Counted from the first letter of the stretch, positions 34,040 to 43,496 are shown. The stretch: 64,000 nucleotides of DNA from Roseococcus thiosulfatophilus (GCF_017311575.1 NZ_JAFFQY010000061.1:62001-126000); one strand, 5' to 3'. A program made the numbers and translations. Notes: generated from the letters alone by a model not told the origin.

Positions 34040-35035
34040 TCAACCAAAGATGTCCACCGGGCTGTCGGCGCGCAATTCCTCGCCCAAGGCGTGGCCGATG
34101 CGGGCGGCGTCACCCGCGTCGCCACGCACCTCGCGCTTGAGCAGGAAGGAGCCATCCTCCCGCGCCACCAGCCCCGTCAGCCGCAACGTGCCGTCGGGCA
34201 GCAGGCGGGCATGGCCGCCGATGGGCGTGCGGCAGGAACCGTCCAGCGCCGCCAGCAGGGCGCGCTCCGCCTTGGAGACGGCGGCGGCCTCCTGGTCCTC
34301 GATGGCGGAGAGCATCTCGCGCAGTTCCACATCATCGGCCCGCGTGGTGATGCCCACGATGCCCTGGCCGGCGGCCGGGACCATCACCTCGGGGTCGAGG
34401 ACCAGCGAGGCGCGATCCTCCAGCCCCAGCCGACGCAGGCCCGCCAGCGCCAGCAGGCTGCCCGCGACCTCGCCGCCCGCCACGCGGGAAAGGCGCGTCT
34501 GCACATTGCCGCGCAAGGTCACCACCTGCAGGTCCGGCCGCACGGCCAGCATCTGCGCCTGGCGCCGCAGCGAGGAGGAGCCGATGACGGCACCATGCGG
34601 CAGGCAGGCATAGGGCTCGGCCGGGTCCGGCTGGCTGGTGTTCTGGCCCAGGATCAGGGCGTCGCGCGCATCCTCGCGCCGCAGCGTGCAGGCGAGCACG
34701 ATGCCGGGGGGAAGCTCCGTCTCCAGGTCCTTCAGGGAATGGACCGCGAAATCCACCCGCCCATCGGCCAGGGCCTCATGGATTTCCTTGGCGAACAGGC
34801 CCTTGCCGCCGATCTCGGCCAGGCGGCGGTTCTGGATGGCGTCACCCGTGGTGGTGATGGCATGTTCCTCGAAGGCATCCATCGCGCGCAGCACGGGGCA
34901 GAAGCGCGTCAGGATCTCGAGGAAATGCCGCGTCTGCCAGAGCGCGAGCGGCGAGGCACGGGTGCCCACCCTCAGCGGCAGGCTTCGCTTCCGCGCGTGG
35001 TTCACGCGCGGGGGTCCGGAGATGGCGGAAGACAT
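34040..35035 (-). CDS. hemC: Hydroxymethylbilane synthase (porphobilinogen deaminase)
   Basis: A 331-residue enzyme polymerising four porphobilinogens. [52 protein letters not shown] with RGNVQTRL, and the dipyrromethane-anchoring Cys268 in [10 protein letters not shown] are present. An N-terminal extension of about 20 residues precedes the usual start; ATG 35035 was chosen but a later start is possible. First gene of the operon, divergent from tsaD. Confidence 0.96.
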   Translation of the reverse strand: MSSAISGPPRVNHARKRSLPLRVGTRASPLALWQTRHFLEILTRFCPVLRAMDAFEEHAITTTGDAIQNRRLAEIGGKGLFAKEIHEALADGRVDFAVHSLKDLETELPPGIVLACTLRREDARDALILGQNTSQPDPAEPYACLPHGAVIGSSSLRRQAQMLAVRPDLQVVTLRGNVQTRLSRVAGGEVAGSLLALAGLRRLGLEDRASLVLDPEVMVPAAGQGIVGITTRADDVELREMLSAIEDQEAAAVSKAERALLAALDGSCRTPIGGHARLLPDGTLRLTGLVAREDGSFLLKREVRGDAGDAARIGHALGEELRADSPVDIFG

Positions 35036-35060
35036 GGAGGGGTCATATAGGTCGCATCCG

Positions 35061-36101
35061 ATGAACGAAACCCGACCACATGCAGGTCTGCCGCGCCCGA
35101 TTCTCGGCCTTGAGGCGAGCTGCGACGAAACCGCCGCCGCCGTGCTGGACGCGGAAGGGCGCATCCTGGCCGAGGCGGTCTTCACCCAGCAGGAGGAACA
35201 TGCCCGCTTCGGCGGCGTGGTGCCCGAGATCGCGGCCCGCGCGCATTTGGCGCGCCTGCCCGGCCTGGTGCGCCGCGTGCTGGAAGAAGCGGGGCTTTCG
35301 GTGGCCGATCTCGGCGGGGTGGCCGCGACGGCGGGGCCTGGGCTGATCGGTGGCCTCGTGGTGGGCGCCAGCTATGGCAAGGGGCTGGCCATGGGTGCCG
35401 GCCTGCCCTTCCTGGGTGTGAACCACCTGGAGGCCCATGCGCTGACCGCGCGCCTGCCGGGCCTGTTTCCGGAGCCCCCGGCCTATCCCTACCTGTTGCT
35501 GCTGCTCTCGGGCGGGCATTGCCAATGCGTGGCGGTGGAGGGGCTGGGGCGCTACCGCCGCCTCGGCACCACGCTGGACGACGCGGTGGGCGAGGCCTTC
35601 GACAAGGCGGCCAAGCTGATGGGCCTGCCCTGGCCTGGCGGGCCACATCTGGAGCGGCTGGCGGCCACGGGCGATGCGCGCGCCGTCCCCCTGCCCCGGC
35701 CGCTGCTGGGGCGGGCGGGGTGCGACTTCTCCTTCTCCGGCCTCAAGACGGCCGTGGCGCAGGCGGTGGCCAAGGGCTTCGCCCATGCCGACATCGCCGC
35801 CAGCTTCCAGTCCAGCGTCGCCGCCGTGCTGGCCGACCGCGCGCGCCACGCCCATGCCATGCTGCCGGAAGCCACGGCGCTGGTGGTGGCCGGCGGGGTG
35901 GCCGCCAACCAGGCGGTGCGCGCCGCGCTGGCCGCCGCCACCCCCCTTCCCCTGCTGGCGCCGCCTTTGCGGCTCTGCACCGACAATGCCGTGATGGTGG
36001 CCTGGGCCGGGCTGGAGCGGCTGCGCGCCGGGCAGCGCGACCCGATGGACCTCGCCCCGCGCCCGCGCTGGCCCCTCGGGGAACTCGCCATCCCACATTG
36101 A
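35061..36101 (+). CDS. tsaD: tRNA N6-threonylcarbamoyladenosine synthase subunit TsaD
   Basis: A 346-residue ASKHA-fold protein transferring the threonylcarbamoyl group to A37 of ANN-decoding tRNAs. [17 protein letters not shown], the metal-binding NHLEAH (His122 and His126), [26 protein letters not shown] and [12 protein letters not shown] are conserved. Only 25 bases separate its ATG from hemC on the other strand, so the two share a compact promoter region. Confidence 0.97.
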   Translation: MNETRPHAGLPRPILGLEASCDETAAAVLDAEGRILAEAVFTQQEEHARFGGVVPEIAARAHLARLPGLVRRVLEEAGLSVADLGGVAATAGPGLIGGLVVGASYGKGLAMGAGLPFLGVNHLEAHALTARLPGLFPEPPAYPYLLLLLSGGHCQCVAVEGLGRYRRLGTTLDDAVGEAFDKAAKLMGLPWPGGPHLERLAATGDARAVPLPRPLLGRAGCDFSFSGLKTAVAQAVAKGFAHADIAASFQSSVAAVLADRARHAHAMLPEATALVVAGGVAANQAVRAALAAATPLPLLAPPLRLCTDNAVMVAWAGLERLRAGQRDPMDLAPRPRWPLGELAIPH

Positions 36102-36133
36102 CCCTGCGGGGGTGCGGGCGCACCATACGGACC

Positions 36134-37348
36134 ATGACCGAAACGACCCTGTCCCCCCGCCGCGACGCGCAAATCTGCGCCCTGATCGGGACCGGGCATT
36201 TCCTCAGCCATTTCTACGTACTCTGCCTGCCGCCGCTGTTCCTGGCCTGGCGGGCGGAGTTCGACGTCTCCTTCGCCATGCTGGGCCTTTCCGTGGCGCT
36301 GATGAGCGGCGTCACCGCCTTGTTGCAGACCCCCGTGGGCTTCCTGGTGGACCGCCACGGCGCGCGGCCCTACCTGGTGGGCGGCACGCTGCTGATGGCG
36401 CTGTCCATCGCCGCCATGGCCTTCGTGACCGACTACCGGCTGATCCTGGTGCTGGCGGTGCTGTCGGGCGTGGGCAATTCCGTGATCCACCCGGCCGACT
36501 ACGCCATCCTGGCGGGCTCGGTGCGCAAGGAGTTCATGGGCCGCGCCTTCGCGCTGCACACCTTCACGGGCAATCTGGGTTTCGCCATGGCGCCGCCCGT
36601 CATCGCCACGCTGCTGCTGGTGATGGATTGGCGCGGCGCACTGCTGCTGGTGGGGCTGCTGGGCGTGCCCGTGGTGGGGGCCATCCTGCTGCAATCGCGC
36701 ATCCTGAGCGACCAGCCCAAGGCGCGCGGCCCGAAACCCGAGGGCGGGGCGCGGCTGCTGACCTCCAAGCCCATCCTGGCCTTCTTCGCCTTCTTCCTGC
36801 TCTCGGCCATGGCGGGCTCGGGGGTGACGGCCTTCCTCATCACGGTGCTGGGGGTGCTGTGGGCCACGCCGGTCGCCATCGCCTCGGTGGCGCTCACCGG
36901 CTACATGGCGGGAGCGACGGGCGGCACGCTGGTCGGCGGCTGGTGGGCCGACAAGAAGGGCGGCAACCTGCTGGGCTTCGTGGTGGTGCTGACCGGAATC
37001 TCCATGGCGCTGATCCTCTCCATGGGCATGGTGGATTGGGGCCAGTGGCTGCTGCTGCCGGTGGCCTTCGCCGCGGGGCTGTGCCTCGGCGCCTCCCGCA
37101 CCCCGCGCGACGTGATGCTGAAGGAGGCCTGCCCCCCCGGCGAGGTCGGCAAGGTCTTCGGCTTCGTGAGCGCCGGGCTACCGCTGGGCTCGGCCATCAT
37201 GCCGGTGCCCATGGGCTTCCTGATTGACCTGGGCTTCGCCTGGGCGATGCTGCCCACGGTCGCGGTGCTGCTGGGGCTTTCCCTGCTCTGCGCCGGCGCG
37301 GCGCGGGGCCTGTCCGCCCCCGCCCCCCGGATGCAGCCGGCCGAATAG
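36134..37348 (+). CDS. MFS transporter
   Basis: A 404-residue, probably 12-helix major facilitator. The A-loop-like motif VGFLVDRHGARPYLVGG after helix 2 and GHFLSHFYVLCLPPLF in helix 1 resemble fosmidomycin-resistance or NarK-adjacent drug/organic-acid families. GVGNSVIHPADYAILAGSV and KEFMGRAFALHTFTGNLG are notable conserved blocks. Follows tsaD by 32 bases. Substrate unknown. Confidence 0.9.
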   Translation: MTETTLSPRRDAQICALIGTGHFLSHFYVLCLPPLFLAWRAEFDVSFAMLGLSVALMSGVTALLQTPVGFLVDRHGARPYLVGGTLLMALSIAAMAFVTDYRLILVLAVLSGVGNSVIHPADYAILAGSVRKEFMGRAFALHTFTGNLGFAMAPPVIATLLLVMDWRGALLLVGLLGVPVVGAILLQSRILSDQPKARGPKPEGGARLLTSKPILAFFAFFLLSAMAGSGVTAFLITVLGVLWATPVAIASVALTGYMAGATGGTLVGGWWADKKGGNLLGFVVVLTGISMALILSMGMVDWGQWLLLPVAFAAGLCLGASRTPRDVMLKEACPPGEVGKVFGFVSAGLPLGSAIMPVPMGFLIDLGFAWAMLPTVAVLLGLSLLCAGAARGLSAPAPRMQPAE

Positions 37349-37350
37349 CC

Positions 37351-37989
37351 ATGCTGGAGCAATGGCTGCCATGGCTGGACATGGCGGGCATCGCGGTCTT
37401 CGCCGCCTCCGGCGCGCTGGTCGCCTCGCGCAAGGAAATGGACGCGGTGGGCTTCGTGCTGCTGGCCTGCGTGACAGGCTTCGGCGGCGGCACCCTGCGA
37501 GACCTGCTACTGGGCAACACCCCGGTCTTCTGGCTGCGCGCGCCGGAGGTGGTGGGGGTGGCCGCCATCGCGGGGCTCCTGGTCTTCTTCATCGCGCACC
37601 GGGTCGAGAACCGCTTCCGCGCCCTGCTCTGGGCCGATGCGGTGGGGCTCTCCCTCTTCGCCGTAGCCGGCGCCGAGATCGCGCTGGAAGCCGGCGCCGC
37701 CCCCTGGGCCGCCGTGCTGCTGGGCGTGGTCACCGCCACCTTCGGCGGCATCATCCGCGACGTGATCAGCAACGAGGTGCCGCTGATCCTGCGGCGCGAG
37801 ATCTATGTCACCGCCGCCGCCGCGGGGGCCGCGGGCTTCGTCGTGCTGACCCAGGCCGGGCTGTGGCGCGAGCCGGCCTTCGCGCTGGGCCTTCTCACCT
37901 GCTTCGTCATCCGCGCCCTGGCCCTGCTGCGCGGCTGGAGCCTGCCCGCCTACAAGGGCCGCCCGGGCCGCGAGCACCCGGATCGCTGA
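37351..37989 (+). CDS. TRIC-family cation channel-like membrane protein (YadS/YicG type)
   Basis: A 212-residue protein with seven hydrophobic segments arranged as two similar halves. The paired motifs GFGGGTLRDLLLG and TFGGIIRDVISNE mark the bacterial trimeric intracellular cation channel fold. It starts 2 bases after the MFS stop, so it is co-transcribed with tsaD and the MFS gene. Confidence 0.93.
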   Translation: MLEQWLPWLDMAGIAVFAASGALVASRKEMDAVGFVLLACVTGFGGGTLRDLLLGNTPVFWLRAPEVVGVAAIAGLLVFFIAHRVENRFRALLWADAVGLSLFAVAGAEIALEAGAAPWAAVLLGVVTATFGGIIRDVISNEVPLILRREIYVTAAAAGAAGFVVLTQAGLWREPAFALGLLTCFVIRALALLRGWSLPAYKGRPGREHPDR

Positions 37990-38033
37990 GCGCCCTGTGT
38001 TGACGCCGCGCCCCGCGCGACCAACCTTCCACG

Positions 38034-38089
38034 GGGCCGGCACTCCGCCGGCCCTTGCACACCACCCCAAGGCGCCCTCTTCGGGCGCC
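38034..38089 (+). terminator. Tandem hairpins between the TRIC and protease genes
   Basis: Hairpin 1: GGGCCGGC (38034-38041) with GCCGGCCC (38047-38054), loop ACTCC. Hairpin 2: GGCGCCC (38071-38077) with GGGCGCC (38083-38089), loop TCTTC. Neither has a U-run, so they are not canonical intrinsic terminators. They may insulate the tsaD operon or fold in the 5' leader of the protease mRNA, whose AGGAGA SD follows. Confidence 0.45.
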
Positions 38090-38110
38090 CCAGGAGAATT
38101 CGGACCCGTC

Positions 38111-39187
38111 ATGGCGGCCCATCCTTCCGTGCTCCCGCGTCGCCGCGCCCTGCTGGCCGGCCTCTCCCTGCCCGCCCTGCTGACCGCCTGCGGGCCACGT
38201 TCGGCCGTGGCGCAGCGCGGCCTCCTGCCCGACTTCGCCGACCTGGCCGAGCGCGTGCTGCCCGCCGTGGTCAACATCGCGGTGACGAGCGAACAGGCGG
38301 CCGCCATCCCGCCCGAGTTCCGCGGCACCCCGCTGGAGCGCCATTTCCGCAACCGGCGCGAGCGGGTGCAGGGCGCGGGCTCAGGCTTCATCATTGATGC
38401 CTCGGGCCTCGTGGTCACCAACAACCACGTGGTGGGCCAGGCTTCGCGGCTGACCGTCTCGCTCCAGGGCGGGCAGGAGGTGCAGGCCACCCTGGTCGGC
38501 GGGGATGAGCTGACGGACCTAGCCCTGCTGCGGATCGAGGGCCGCGCGGACCTGACCGCCCTCTCCTGGGGGTCGAGTGCCGCCATGCGGGTGGGCAACT
38601 GGGTGATGGCGGCGGGCAACCCCTTCGGCCTGGGCGGCACCGTCACCACGGGCATCGTCTCGGCGCGGGGGCGGGACCTGGGCGCGGGCCCCTTCGACGA
38701 CTTCATCCAGACCGATGCCGCCATCAACCCGGGCAATTCCGGCGGGCCGCTGTTCAACACGGCGGGCGAGGTCATCGGCATCAACACCGCCATCTACTCG
38801 CCCTCCGGCGCCAATGCGGGCATCGGCTTCGCCACGCCGTCGGACCTCGCCCGGCCGGTGATCGAGACGCTGCGGCGGGATGGCCATGTGGCACGCGGCT
38901 GGCTCGGCGTGCAGGTGCAGGACGTGGTGGCCGAGGATGCCCGCACCGGCCGCCGCGCCGTGCTGGTGGCCGGCGTGGACCGCGCCGGCCCCGCCGCCCG
39001 CAGCGGGCTGCGCGCGGGGGACATCGTCACCGGCATCAATGGCGAGACGATCGAGACCTCGCGCACCCTGGTCCGCAACATCGCGGCCATGCCGCCCGGG
39101 CAGACGGTGCGCCTGTCCGTGCTGCGCGACCGCCGGCAGATCGAGCTGCGCCTGCAAGTGGGCCGCCGCCCCGGCGGCCCGGCCTGA
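38111..39187 (+). CDS. DegP/HtrA-like trypsin-type serine protease, probable lipoprotein
   Basis: A 358-residue protease with the triad His106 (NNHVVG), Asp136 (TDLALL) and Ser210 (GNSGGP), then one PDZ domain at about 250-350 (GWLGVQVQDVV...GLRAGDIVTGINGE). The N-terminus has Arg-Arg-Arg followed by a hydrophobic stretch and a lipobox-like LTAC at Cys27, suggesting membrane anchoring in the periplasm. DegP has two PDZ domains; one PDZ fits DegS/HhoA-like forms. The two-component genes follow, which hints at envelope stress. Confidence 0.92.
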   Translation: MAAHPSVLPRRRALLAGLSLPALLTACGPRSAVAQRGLLPDFADLAERVLPAVVNIAVTSEQAAAIPPEFRGTPLERHFRNRRERVQGAGSGFIIDASGLVVTNNHVVGQASRLTVSLQGGQEVQATLVGGDELTDLALLRIEGRADLTALSWGSSAAMRVGNWVMAAGNPFGLGGTVTTGIVSARGRDLGAGPFDDFIQTDAAINPGNSGGPLFNTAGEVIGINTAIYSPSGANAGIGFATPSDLARPVIETLRRDGHVARGWLGVQVQDVVAEDARTGRRAVLVAGVDRAGPAARSGLRAGDIVTGINGETIETSRTLVRNIAAMPPGQTVRLSVLRDRRQIELRLQVGRRPGGPA

Positions 39188-39213
39188 ACCCGACTCGCAC
39201 GCGGGGAGATTTC

Positions 39214-39228
39214 GCCCGCCGGGCTTTT
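39214..39228 (+). terminator. Weak hairpin with T-run after the protease gene
   Basis: CCCG-CC-GGGC followed by TTTT, 27-41 bases after the protease stop. The stem is short, so it is only a weak intrinsic terminator. Immediately downstream, TAGAAT (39233-39238) resembles a -10 box, with a poor -35 candidate TTCGCC 16 bases upstream. Confidence 0.3.
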
Positions 39229-39339
39229 CGGCTAGAATCTTCCTGATGAGGCGGCCGCCGGGGCCGCAACCCCGGGTTCGCCCCGTGGCCGCCCCAGCCC
39301 GCGACCCATCGCCCGACAAGGACGGAAACGGAACAGCCC

Positions 39340-40020
39340 ATGCGGATCCTGCTGGTGGAGGACGATGTCGAGGTCGCCCGCTTCGTGAAGAAGGGCCTTC
39401 AGGAGGCCGGACACACCGTCGAGCAGGCCGGCAATGGCCGCGACGGCCTGTTCCTCGCGGCGTCAGAGGCCTTCGACCTGCTGGTGCTGGACCGGATGCT
39501 GCCCGGCGGCGTGGACGGCGTGCGCATCGTGGAGACGCTGCGCCAGCAGGACAACCGAACGCCCGTGCTCTTCCTCTCCGCGCTCTCGGGCGTGGATGAG
39601 CGGGTGCGCGGCCTCAAGGCCGGCGGCGACGACTACCTGGTGAAGCCCTTCGCCTTCGCCGAGCTTCTGGCCCGCTGCGAGGCCCTGGGCCGCCGCCCCT
39701 CCAGCGAGGCGCCCGTCACGCGCCTCAAGGTGGCCGACCTGGAGCTGGACCTGCTCAGCCGCACCGTGACGCGCGCGGGCCGCAAGATTGACGTGCAGCC
39801 GCGCGAATTCCGCCTGCTGGAGCACCTGATGCGCCATGCCGGCCAGGTGGTCACGCGCACCATGCTGCTGGAGAAGGTCTGGGACTACCATTTCGACCCG
39901 CAGACCAACGTGATTGACGTGCATGTGTCGCGCCTGCGGCAGAAGCTCGACCGCGGCTTCGACAAGCCGCTGATCCACACGGTCCGCAACGCCGGCTACA
40001 TGATCCGCGCCGAGGGCTGA
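39340..40020 (+). CDS. OmpR/PhoB-family response regulator
   Basis: A 226-residue two-domain regulator. Receiver domain has acidic pocket E7-D8-D9, phosphoacceptor Asp51 (LLVLDRMLPGG) and the conserved Lys of YLVKPFAF. The C-terminal winged helix starts near 130 and contains LTP-like QPREFRLLEHLMRHAGQVVTRTMLLEKVW and IDVHVSRLRQKLD. Paired with the kinase 3 bases downstream. Target genes unknown. Confidence 0.95.
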   Translation: MRILLVEDDVEVARFVKKGLQEAGHTVEQAGNGRDGLFLAASEAFDLLVLDRMLPGGVDGVRIVETLRQQDNRTPVLFLSALSGVDERVRGLKAGGDDYLVKPFAFAELLARCEALGRRPSSEAPVTRLKVADLELDLLSRTVTRAGRKIDVQPREFRLLEHLMRHAGQVVTRTMLLEKVWDYHFDPQTNVIDVHVSRLRQKLDRGFDKPLIHTVRNAGYMIRAEG

Positions 40021-40023
40021 GGC

Positions 40024-41478
40024 TTGGCGGAGGGTCCGGGCCCCGCGCCCACGCCCCCACCTGTCTTCCCTGTGGCCGCGCCGCCGGGCCTCCCGCGCAG
40101 CGCGCCGCCGCGGCTGCTGCAATCGGCCGCATTCCGGATCGCGCTGCTCTTCATGGGCACCTTCTCGGCCGCCGCCTGGCTGCTGGTGGCGGTGCTGTGG
40201 TGGGCGACGGCGGGCGCGCTCGACCGGCAGACCATCGCGACCATCCGCGCCGATGCGGCGGCCCTTGCCGAACGCCACCGCGAGGAGGGGCTGCACGGGA
40301 TGATCGAGGCCATCGAGGAACGCCTCGCCCTCGATGCCGCGGCGGAGACCCTCTACCTCCTGCTGGACGACGAGGGCATCAAGCTTGCCGGCAACCTGGA
40401 ACGCTGGCCCACCGCCATCGGCGAGGAGGGGCTGTGGTTCCGCACCCGCTTCGACCAGGGTGGCGTCATCTCCGAGGCGCGCGTCCATCGGCACGACCTG
40501 CCAGGCCTTCGCCTGCTCGTGGGCCGCGACGAGAGCGAGCGCGTGCAGCTGCGGCTGCTGCTGACCGAGGGCGTGGCCTGGTCGCTGGGCGGCATGTTCC
40601 TCTTCGCGCTGTTGGGGGCGAACATCGTCCGCCGTTCCTTGCAGAACCGGATGCGCCCGGCGGTGGTGACGGCGCTGGGCATCGCGGGCGGCGACCTGTC
40701 GCGCCGCGTGCCGCTTTCGGACCATGGCGATGAGTTCGACCGCCTGGCCTCCACCATGAACGACATGCTGGACCGCATCGCGGCCCTGATGGCCGGCGTG
40801 CGGAGCGTCTCCGACGCCATCGCCCATGACCTGCGCACGCCCATCGCCCGCGCGCGCGGGAAGCTGGAGGAAAGCCTCGCCACCGCCCGCACCGAGGAGG
40901 ATTGGCGGGCCGCGGTGGAACAGGGCATCCAGGACCTCGACAACATCAGCCGCGTCTTCCAGGCGCTGCTGCGGATCGCGGAGGCCGAGGCCGGCGCGCG
41001 TCGCGCCGCCTTCGCGCCCATGGACCTGCCCGAGGTGCTGCGCGACGCCGCCGAATTCTACGAGGTGATGGCCGAGGCGCGCGACCAGCGCCTGGAAACC
41101 GCCCTGCCGGAACACCTGGTGATGGTGGGGGACCGCGACCTGCTGCTCCAGGCCGTGGCGAACCTCCTGGACAACGCCATCAAGTTCACACCGCCCGGCG
41201 GGGTGGTGCGCCTGGCCGCGCGGCAGGATGACGGCGGGATCGAGGTGGCCGTCAGCGACACCGGCCCGGGCCTGCCGCCCGAGGAAATGGCGCGCGCCAC
41301 CGACCGCTTCTTCCGTGCCGACGCCTCGCGCAACACGCCGGGCTCGGGCCTCGGCCTCTCGCTGGTCCGGGCGGTGGCGCAGCTGCATGGCGGCGAGGTG
41401 CTGCTGGAGGATGCGCGGCCCGGGGGTGCGCCGCCCGGGCTGCGGGTCAGCCTGCGCCTGTCCGACAGCCTGGGGTGA
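40024..41478 (+). CDS. Sensor histidine kinase
   Basis: About 484 residues with two membrane helices (about 38-62 and 184-205) bracketing a periplasmic sensor region, then HAMP, a dimerisation domain with His268 (AIAHDLRTPIARAR) and an ATPase domain: N-box LLDNAIKF, G1 DTGPGLP, G2 GSGLGLSLV. The start is uncertain: a TTG 3 bases after the regulator stop is used here, but GTG 40072 would remove a Pro-rich N-terminus. Signal unknown. Confidence 0.92.
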   Translation: MAEGPGPAPTPPPVFPVAAPPGLPRSAPPRLLQSAAFRIALLFMGTFSAAAWLLVAVLWWATAGALDRQTIATIRADAAALAERHREEGLHGMIEAIEERLALDAAAETLYLLLDDEGIKLAGNLERWPTAIGEEGLWFRTRFDQGGVISEARVHRHDLPGLRLLVGRDESERVQLRLLLTEGVAWSLGGMFLFALLGANIVRRSLQNRMRPAVVTALGIAGGDLSRRVPLSDHGDEFDRLASTMNDMLDRIAALMAGVRSVSDAIAHDLRTPIARARGKLEESLATARTEEDWRAAVEQGIQDLDNISRVFQALLRIAEAEAGARRAAFAPMDLPEVLRDAAEFYEVMAEARDQRLETALPEHLVMVGDRDLLLQAVANLLDNAIKFTPPGGVVRLAARQDDGGIEVAVSDTGPGLPPEEMARATDRFFRADASRNTPGSGLGLSLVRAVAQLHGGEVLLEDARPGGAPPGLRVSLRLSDSLG

Positions 41479-41521
41479 CGTGGGCTTGCCAGCCCCGCGT
41501 GGCCGGGCAAGCCTGAGGCCC

Positions 41522-42262
41522 ATGCGGGTCGCGATCCTCACCGATATCCACGCCAATCTGGAAGCGCTGGAGGCCTGCCTCGCCGATGCGCGCGCGGCGG
41601 GGGCGGAGCGCCTCGTCTTCCTGGGTGATTTGGTGGGCTATGGCGCCGACCCCTGGGAGGTGGTGGCGCGCGCGCGCATCCTGCAATCCGAGGGTGCCGT
41701 GGTGCTGCGCGGCAACCATGACGAGGCGGCGAGCCTCGGGCCGCAGGGCTTCTCCACCCTGGCCGCCGCCGCCATGCGCTGGACCATGGACCACCTGGCG
41801 CCGGAGGCGCGGGAATGGTTGCTGGGCCTGCCGCTGACCCATATGGAGGCGGGCATCCTCTTCACCCATGCCGATGCCTCGGCCCCTGGCGAATGGCGCT
41901 ATGTGACGGATGCCCGCAGCGCGCGGCGCAGTCTTCTGGCCACGCCCGCCTGGCTGACACTGTGCGGCCACACCCATGTGCCGGCCCTGTGGCGGCTGTC
42001 GGGGGCGGAGCATGTGGCGCCGGTGCCCTTCGAGGAGGAACGGTCCCTCGCCCTCGATGCGGCGCATCGCTGGCTGGCGGTGGTGGGCGCCGTGGGCCAG
42101 CCGCGCAACGGCCAGGCGGAGGCGTGCTATGCGCTGCTCGACCCGGCCGAGCGCCTCATCACCCAACGCCGCGTGCCCTATGACGTGATGCGCGCCGCCA
42201 CCAAGATCCGCGCCGCCGGCCTGCCGGAACTGCTGGCCGAGCGGCTTTTCGTGGGCGTATAG
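41522..42262 (+). CDS. Calcineurin-like metallophosphoesterase (YfcE/DUF2073-like)
   Basis: A 246-residue metal-dependent phosphoesterase. Metal-binding motifs in order are LTDIHANLEAL, LGDLVGYGADP, LRGNHDEA, FTHADAS and LCGHTHVPALW, typical of the MPP superfamily diadenosine tetraphosphatase-like branch. Follows the histidine kinase by 43 bases. Substrate not predictable. TAG stop starts a hairpin repeat. Confidence 0.93.
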   Translation: MRVAILTDIHANLEALEACLADARAAGAERLVFLGDLVGYGADPWEVVARARILQSEGAVVLRGNHDEAASLGPQGFSTLAAAAMRWTMDHLAPEAREWLLGLPLTHMEAGILFTHADASAPGEWRYVTDARSARRSLLATPAWLTLCGHTHVPALWRLSGAEHVAPVPFEEERSLALDAAHRWLAVVGAVGQPRNGQAEACYALLDPAERLITQRRVPYDVMRAATKIRAAGLPELLAERLFVGV

Positions 42263-42304
42263 CGCCTGGTCGCCTTCGGTATTGGCCGAAGGCGATCACA
42301 CGCG
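42261..42304 (+). repeat. Dispersed stop-codon hairpin, copy 4 (divergent)
   Basis: TCGCCTTCGG (42270-42279) pairs perfectly with CCGAAGGCGA (42286-42295) around TATTGG. The outer GCGcCTG resembles the family, but its partner arm is degenerate and the TGA bulge is lost. It begins inside the preceding TAG stop like the other copies. Confidence 0.6.
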
Positions 42305-42311
42305 TCCACCT

Positions 42312-42560
42312 TCACAACGGACGCTGCGCCCGTTCCATCAGCCGGGAGAAGAAGCCTGGCTTCTTGGCCGGGGCCGACACCTCCACCCGCGCCGCCTTGG
42401 CGGCTTCCGCGGCCTCGGCCTTGGCGCGGCGTTCCTTGTCGCGCATCCAGGCCTCCAGCGTCATGCCGGCCTTGGCCGCGCGCTTCGCTTCATAGGCGCG
42501 CTGGCCGGGCGTGAGAGAGGCTAGGCCCTGCGCCTCACGCGTCACCTTCGTCGAGTCCAT
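42312..42560 (-). CDS. Small conserved hypothetical charged protein (82 aa)
   Basis: Lys/Ala/Glu-rich protein starting MDSTKVTREAQGLASLTPGQRAYEAKRAAKAGMTL. A helical charged middle (DKERRAKAEAAEAAKAARVE) leads to a C-terminal GFFSRLMERAQRPL, which could be an amphipathic membrane-touching helix. No known family recognised. Divergent from the DUF1491 gene. Confidence 0.6.
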   Translation of the reverse strand: MDSTKVTREAQGLASLTPGQRAYEAKRAAKAGMTLEAWMRDKERRAKAEAAEAAKAARVEVSAPAKKPGFFSRLMERAQRPL

Positions 42561-42646
42561 GCCCGTGGGTCCATGTATGGGAAGAGCCCTCTATGTGGCC
42601 GGGCGCGGGGCTTGCCGCAAGCGGGGTGGCGCGCCACACAGGCCGC

Positions 42647-42979
42647 ATGGACGCGAAGGTCAAGGCGCATATCTGGGTTTCGATGGCGGTGCGGATGTCG
42701 GACATGGCCGGCCGCGGCGCCGCGGTGCTGCGCAAGGGCGACCCTGATTCGGGCGGCATCCTCTGCGTGCTTCGGGGCCGCGAGGGAATGGTCGTGCTGG
42801 CCCAGGCGCGTGACGCCGAGGGCCGGCTTGCCTGGCTGCGCGGCACGGGCGACGCCGCCGTGGCCGAGGACGCGGCCGATGCCTATGTGTCGCGGCAGGT
42901 GAAGCGCGACCCCGATCTGTGGGTGGTCGAGTTCGACGCCCCCGATCTGCAGCCGCCCTTCGAGGCGCGGTTGTTGTAG
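42647..42979 (+). CDS. DUF1491 family protein
   Basis: A 110-residue alphaproteobacterial protein of unknown function. KAHIWVSMAVRMSDMAGRGAAVLRKGDPDSGGIL, ARDAEGRLAWLRGTG and VSRQVKRDPDLWVVEFD are typical of the family. Its TAG stop is the start of hairpin copy 5. Confidence 0.85.
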   Translation: MDAKVKAHIWVSMAVRMSDMAGRGAAVLRKGDPDSGGILCVLRGREGMVVLAQARDAEGRLAWLRGTGDAAVAEDAADAYVSRQVKRDPDLWVVEFDAPDLQPPFEARLL

Positions 42980-43026
42980 CGCCCGAGCCGCGGGGGCGGC
43001 ATCGCCGAAGCGGTGACTCGGTCGCT
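42978..43026 (+). repeat. Dispersed TGA-bulge hairpin, copy 5
   Basis: AGCG-c-CCGAG (42978-42987) pairs with CTCGG-t-CGCT (43017-43026). An inner CCGC/GCGG pair encloses a G-rich loop, and TGA is unpaired just 5' of the right arm. The left arm starts in the TAG stop of the DUF1491 gene and the right arm stops 3 bases before the convergent gene's stop. Confidence 0.75.
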
Positions 43027-43028
43027 CT

Positions 43029-43496
43029 TCAGCGCGGCGGGATCTCGGAAATCCGCAGCTGCGCCGGCACGCCCGCCCCGCGCCCGTAATGGCCGATCCA
43101 GATGTCGTACTGCCCCGACATGGGGTTGGGGAAGACGAGGCCGGGGTCGGTCCCGATGAAGTCGTCATTGCAGGCCCAGCGGCCATTGGGCAGGTTCACC
43201 ACCAGGGTGATGTCGGCGCGCGCGGTGGCCGAGAGGTAGAGCGGCAACCCCTGCCCGGCCCGGTAGTGCAGCCGCACATCCGGCGCCTCCGCGATGGTGC
43301 CGACGCATTGCGAGCCGCCCAGCCGCTCGGCCGGGATGGAGCCGCCGGCCGTGACGCGGATCACATAGGGGTCCGGATAGAAATTGGCGTTGAGCGAGAC
43401 CGTGCCGAAGGAGGGGCGGAGATTGTAGTTCTGCGCCACGACAGGGCCCATCGTCACCGCGAGCACGGCCACCGCCGCCAAAACACCCTGCTTCAT
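43029..43496 (-). CDS. Secreted protein of unknown function, PPC-domain-like
   Basis: A 155-residue protein with signal peptide MKQGVLAAVAVLAVTMGPVVAQ. The mature part, with FYPDPYVIRVTAGGSIPAE, PLYLSATARADITLVVNLP, NGRWACNDDF and NPMSGQYDIWIGHYG, has the pattern of small beta-sandwich proteins often labelled peptidase S1 or PPC-like in databases. No catalytic triad is present. Probably a periplasmic or extracellular beta-domain; Cys residues at two sites could form a disulfide. Confidence 0.7.
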   Translation of the reverse strand: MKQGVLAAVAVLAVTMGPVVAQNYNLRPSFGTVSLNANFYPDPYVIRVTAGGSIPAERLGGSQCVGTIAEAPDVRLHYRAGQGLPLYLSATARADITLVVNLPNGRWACNDDFIGTDPGLVFPNPMSGQYDIWIGHYGRGAGVPAQLRISEIPPR

